Part shown: positions 61,225-64,000 of the stretch, piece by piece
Position numbering within the stretch: position 1 is the stretch's first letter
Layout: each line of letters begins with the position of its first letter
Assembly (NCBI RefSeq): GCF_963678975.1
Contig: NC_089279.1
Span: 29,110,525-29,174,524, forward strand
DNA: 64,000 nucleotides
Source of the DNA: Dysidea avara
Taxonomy: Eukaryota; Porifera; Demospongiae; Dictyoceratida; Dysideidae
Direction: 5' to 3'
Position numbers and translations under genes: made by a program
Notes under the pieces: model-generated
Database searches by the model: none
Told to the model about the DNA's origin: nothing
What the model saw: only the letters and a program-made list of their open reading frames with translations

Positions 61225-61689
61225 ACAGTATAAAACTAAACTTAGAACAGCTAGTATAACTATACTGATAACTATCAGCACTTCTAAATTACATGGGAGT
61301 AACAAGAATAAACTAGCTAGCATTAACACTGAAAATTGAGTCATAGTGGACAAGGCGGAACAACATTATAGCTAAGTGCAGTAATTATTGCCATCAAAGT
61401 AAAGATGGACCACAAGTGTTCCTTTAATGTTGAGAGATCAAGATTCATTGTTGGTGGTACGATAGCTACAGTAATAAACGTGGTAGGCTAGCTACACTGT
61501 ACTGTAGACGATTGACATTATTTTGTGTGGTTGTGGTGAGCTAATCTCAAATGAGATGAGGATCTTTTAGAACTGCTACTGCTAAAATGGATTGATCCAT
61601 TTGGTGATGTTGATGGATTCTTAATGGACTCAATTAAAAAAAAAACCGAAAAAAAAAAAAAAACAGCAAGTCATTTGTTTTCAAGTAGT

Positions 61690-61990
61690 TAAACATGAGA
61701 GGGAGCATCAAGTATAGAAATGTACTTTGTATAGCTCTCCACTGGACTATTTCTAGTCCTGAATAAAGTTTGGTCGAGAACAGTACATGAGCTGCAAGCA
61801 CACCAAAGAAATATAACTGTTGAATGAAGCTTAGACCTAGCTGTATAAGCCTTGGATACTAGTGGGCAGACCAAAGAGAGATCAGTATGGTTATCATGGC
61901 ACCAAGGTCTTTAACTGAGTCTCTTTGCTCAATATGGTCACTGTTAAGGAAGTACTGAGCTGTGCTTTTAGTGTTGCATCAAATACATAA
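61690..61990 (-). mobile_element. Decayed LINE reverse-transcriptase fragment
   Basis: The minus strand reads STAQYFLNSDHIEQRDSVKD, then LGAMI, SLWSAH and, in shifted frames, SKAYTARSKLHS. This resembles the (VKDLGV...LSFSxHI..) part of CR1/I-like LINEs. Frameshifts and stops are present. Confidence 0.55.
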
Positions 61991-63212
61991 TGGAGCAGTC
62001 AAATGACTTTAATTGCATATTATGTACCAATTGCTGGCATTTTATAATATTGAAGGCAGGTGAGGAGGCCTACCTTGGGGGTACTCCAGATAGCAGGTAG
62101 AACTCCTATATTCTGGGCTGCCTTACAGATTCCTGATCATGCATGTATACATGTCTGATCTGCGGGGGTGGCCTGGACACCACTGACTAAACAATCCTAT
62201 ACTGACATGCCTATAAGTGTCTCCAAGATCTGCTTATGTTAATGTTGGAATGCTTATTTTAAATAATTGTCTTGTATTGTTTCTTATAATATTGTATAGC
62301 TATATGTACACGTGTTTGTGCATATCATTTGCTATTATTATCAGTTCTGCTCTGTCTTGGCATACCTGTTTGCTTCATCGATCACAACAGGTATATATGA
62401 ATTATATAATACCTATGTGATTTACGTATTTCAATTTATCAGTGTTACCATTGCAACTGTGGTACTGAGTAGTGCTGAAATATATTTTGACTATTTGATT
62501 AGCATGACATGATTACTTTTGATTTGTTAGCATATTTGAATATTTGTTAGCACTGCAGAAAACTGTAATCAGATGGATGAAGCCAACTCAGAAGCTTAAG
62601 AACAAAGTGACATGTTCATACTGAATTTAGAAGATAAAAATAGCTCTTATGCTTTGCCTTATACTGCCTAACAAGAATTTCAGTGCTTAATCATGCTTAA
62701 AGAATAACCAGTTGCTTTGTTCACAAATTATATAGAATAGCTATATTATACTTGTTTCAGTACTAGTACTGTGTAATACTTTAAGATGTTCCTAGAACTC
62801 TGTTGCAGAACACTCATGGTCAAGGCAATGGATTCGAAAGACCCAAACTCCTCAGAAAAAAAAAAATTATACAAAATTAGAATTTTCCTAGTCAATTACA
62901 AGATGAAAACAAGGGGAGTGGTGATCATCATGACAGGGGGGGGGGGATCGTGCTAATATCCAATTACAGTAAATTAAGTAACGTTGTCTCTATGTCAAAT
63001 AGATAGGGTAGAGAATTCAAATTATAGCCAATCACATGCACTTTGAGTAGTACCTTCAGTAGGAAAATAGACTCACCATCAACGAAGAGCTTTATAGGAT
63101 GATGATATGTATTGATCAAGAGTACAAAAAAAAGTATAGCATTGTGCCATGAATGGAGAGAAAAACTATAGACAACAAAAGTCAATTGGTATTATTATTA
63201 TTGTCCCTTGAA
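61991..63212. other. 3' flank of ML6
   Basis: At 63060-63130 the conserved 3'-flank block of the ML unit appears in reverse (GACTCACCATCAACGAAGAG, TTGATCAAGAGTAC). A poly-G tract lies at about 62936-62946. No gene is seen. Confidence 0.5.
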
Positions 63213-64000
63213 TTAAACGTGACATCTAACTGTGCCGCATATCATAGAATTATCATCCTGATCAGTGCCATCCATTGTACTCTTATACGTCCCCTATGTG
63301 AAGAAACAACATGAAAATAGCCATACATTGTTTGATACGCTGTCTCACCCCAGGAAGTTCTGAAGGAACCTCAAAAGTTTCAGAAACAATCATAGGACCT
63401 TTAAACAGAAGGGAAAACAAACTAAATTTATCACATTTTAGAAAATTTCATATACCGTAGAGTCGGGTTGTTAAGCGCATGCATCTATTAAGCGCATACA
63501 AATTTCTTGTAATTAACCATGGATGATAAGCGCACATGACCAAATGCGACGATAAAGCAACACGCAGCAAGAAACGACAAAAAGAGCTGGAAGTACTGAA
63601 AAATTAATGTCTCCACAATTGCTTACGTCTCCCTTGAGGTCTCCCTTCGCTATTTATACAGCAAATCACCCATCTGGATAGTGATAATCTTGTTTATCAC
63701 GAAGGATTTCATTCAGAAATGGAGTCAAATATTCTTACACACTGGTGTGGCGACTATTAACTACTCTCACAACGAGGTGATACCGTGTTACACTCACCAC
63801 AATTATTCATTAGGCATATGCACCTAACAGATAGTACGATTTTTACAAAAAGTTTTCTCCGAAAATTATAAGCGCATGCGCTTAACAACCCGACTTTACG
63901 GTACCATAATTGTTATATTGTACTGTACATATACTGTACCTGGAACAATTGGACAGGTGTGGCCATACTTCAAAGCAAGTTCACAAGCATCATAGGTTTC
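63213..64000 (-). CDS. ML-domain protein, copy 6 (ML6), 3' part, cut by window edge
   Basis: Exons on the minus strand: 64000-63940 (partial exon 3: ETYDACELALKYGHTCPIVP), 63398-63349 (exon 4: PMIVSETFEVPSELPG) and 63293-63213 (exon 5: GTYKSTMDGTDQDDNSMICG, then TVRCHV and stop). Lengths (50 and 81), phases and the two cysteine pairs match ML3, its closest relative in the final exon length. Exons 1, 2 and the start of exon 3 lie outside the window. The orientation is opposite to ML1-ML5, so either an inversion placed it here or the array is split around the RIG-I-like gene. Confidence 0.85.
63455..63901. mobile_element. TA-flanked MITE, 447 bp, in an ML6 intron
   Basis: CCGTAGAGTCGGGTTGTTAA at left is inverted as TTAACAACCCGACTTTACGG at right, with TA on both sides. 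GCGCATGC repeats lie just inside. This fits Tc1/mariner or pogo. Confidence 0.85.

Overview
The window is eukaryotic: AT-rich, intron-rich and crowded with small DNA transposons and decayed LINEs. The gene content (secreted ML-domain lipid-binding proteins and a RIG-I-like helicase whose nearest upstream exon encodes a Death domain) points to an early-branching animal. A demosponge is my best guess, but that is inference and no marker gene proves it. Layout: 1-326 may hold the last exon of an upstream gene. From 396 to 39300 there are five head-to-tail copies (here ML1 to ML5, plus strand) of one five-exon gene for a secreted protein of about 155 residues with an ML (MD-2/NPC2-related lipid-recognition) domain, closest in pattern to phosphatidylglycerol/phosphatidylinositol transfer proteins. 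ML1, ML2, ML3 and ML5 have consistent splice sites, phases and six paired cysteines. ML4 (24144-29885) has lost its reading frame in two places and looks like a pseudogene. A sixth copy, ML6, enters from the right edge on the minus strand (63213-64000). Between ML5 and ML6, on the minus strand, lies a RIG-I-like receptor: one 2-kb exon carries the whole DECH helicase and the zinc-binding C-terminal domain (44469-46513), a linker exon precedes it (46563-46682), and a Death-domain exon lies 10 kb further upstream (56942-57217) with matching splice phase. The rest is mobile DNA. At least six hAT-type non-autonomous elements are supported by exact 8-bp target duplications. There are also Tc1/mariner-like TA-flanked MITEs, a Harbinger-like MITE (TTA duplication) with a LINE inside it, several long foldback elements, LINE fragments of the CR1/L2/Jockey-like lineage, one fossil LTR-retroelement piece, and a minisatellite of about 0.9 kb. 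Several elements are nested. Two transposon pieces abut the start codons of ML3 and ML4. A roughly 20-bp near-palindromic motif (CTCTAATAGAG followed by CAGTCA) recurs more than 20 times in both orientations and is the least explained signal in the window. How the genes may relate: ML proteins bind lipids outside the cell or in endolysosomes, and some (MD-2) act in innate sensing; RIG-I-like receptors sense viral RNA in the cytosol, and Death domains recruit signalling adaptors. Physical proximity is the only evidence for a joint immune role, so that idea is a hypothesis.
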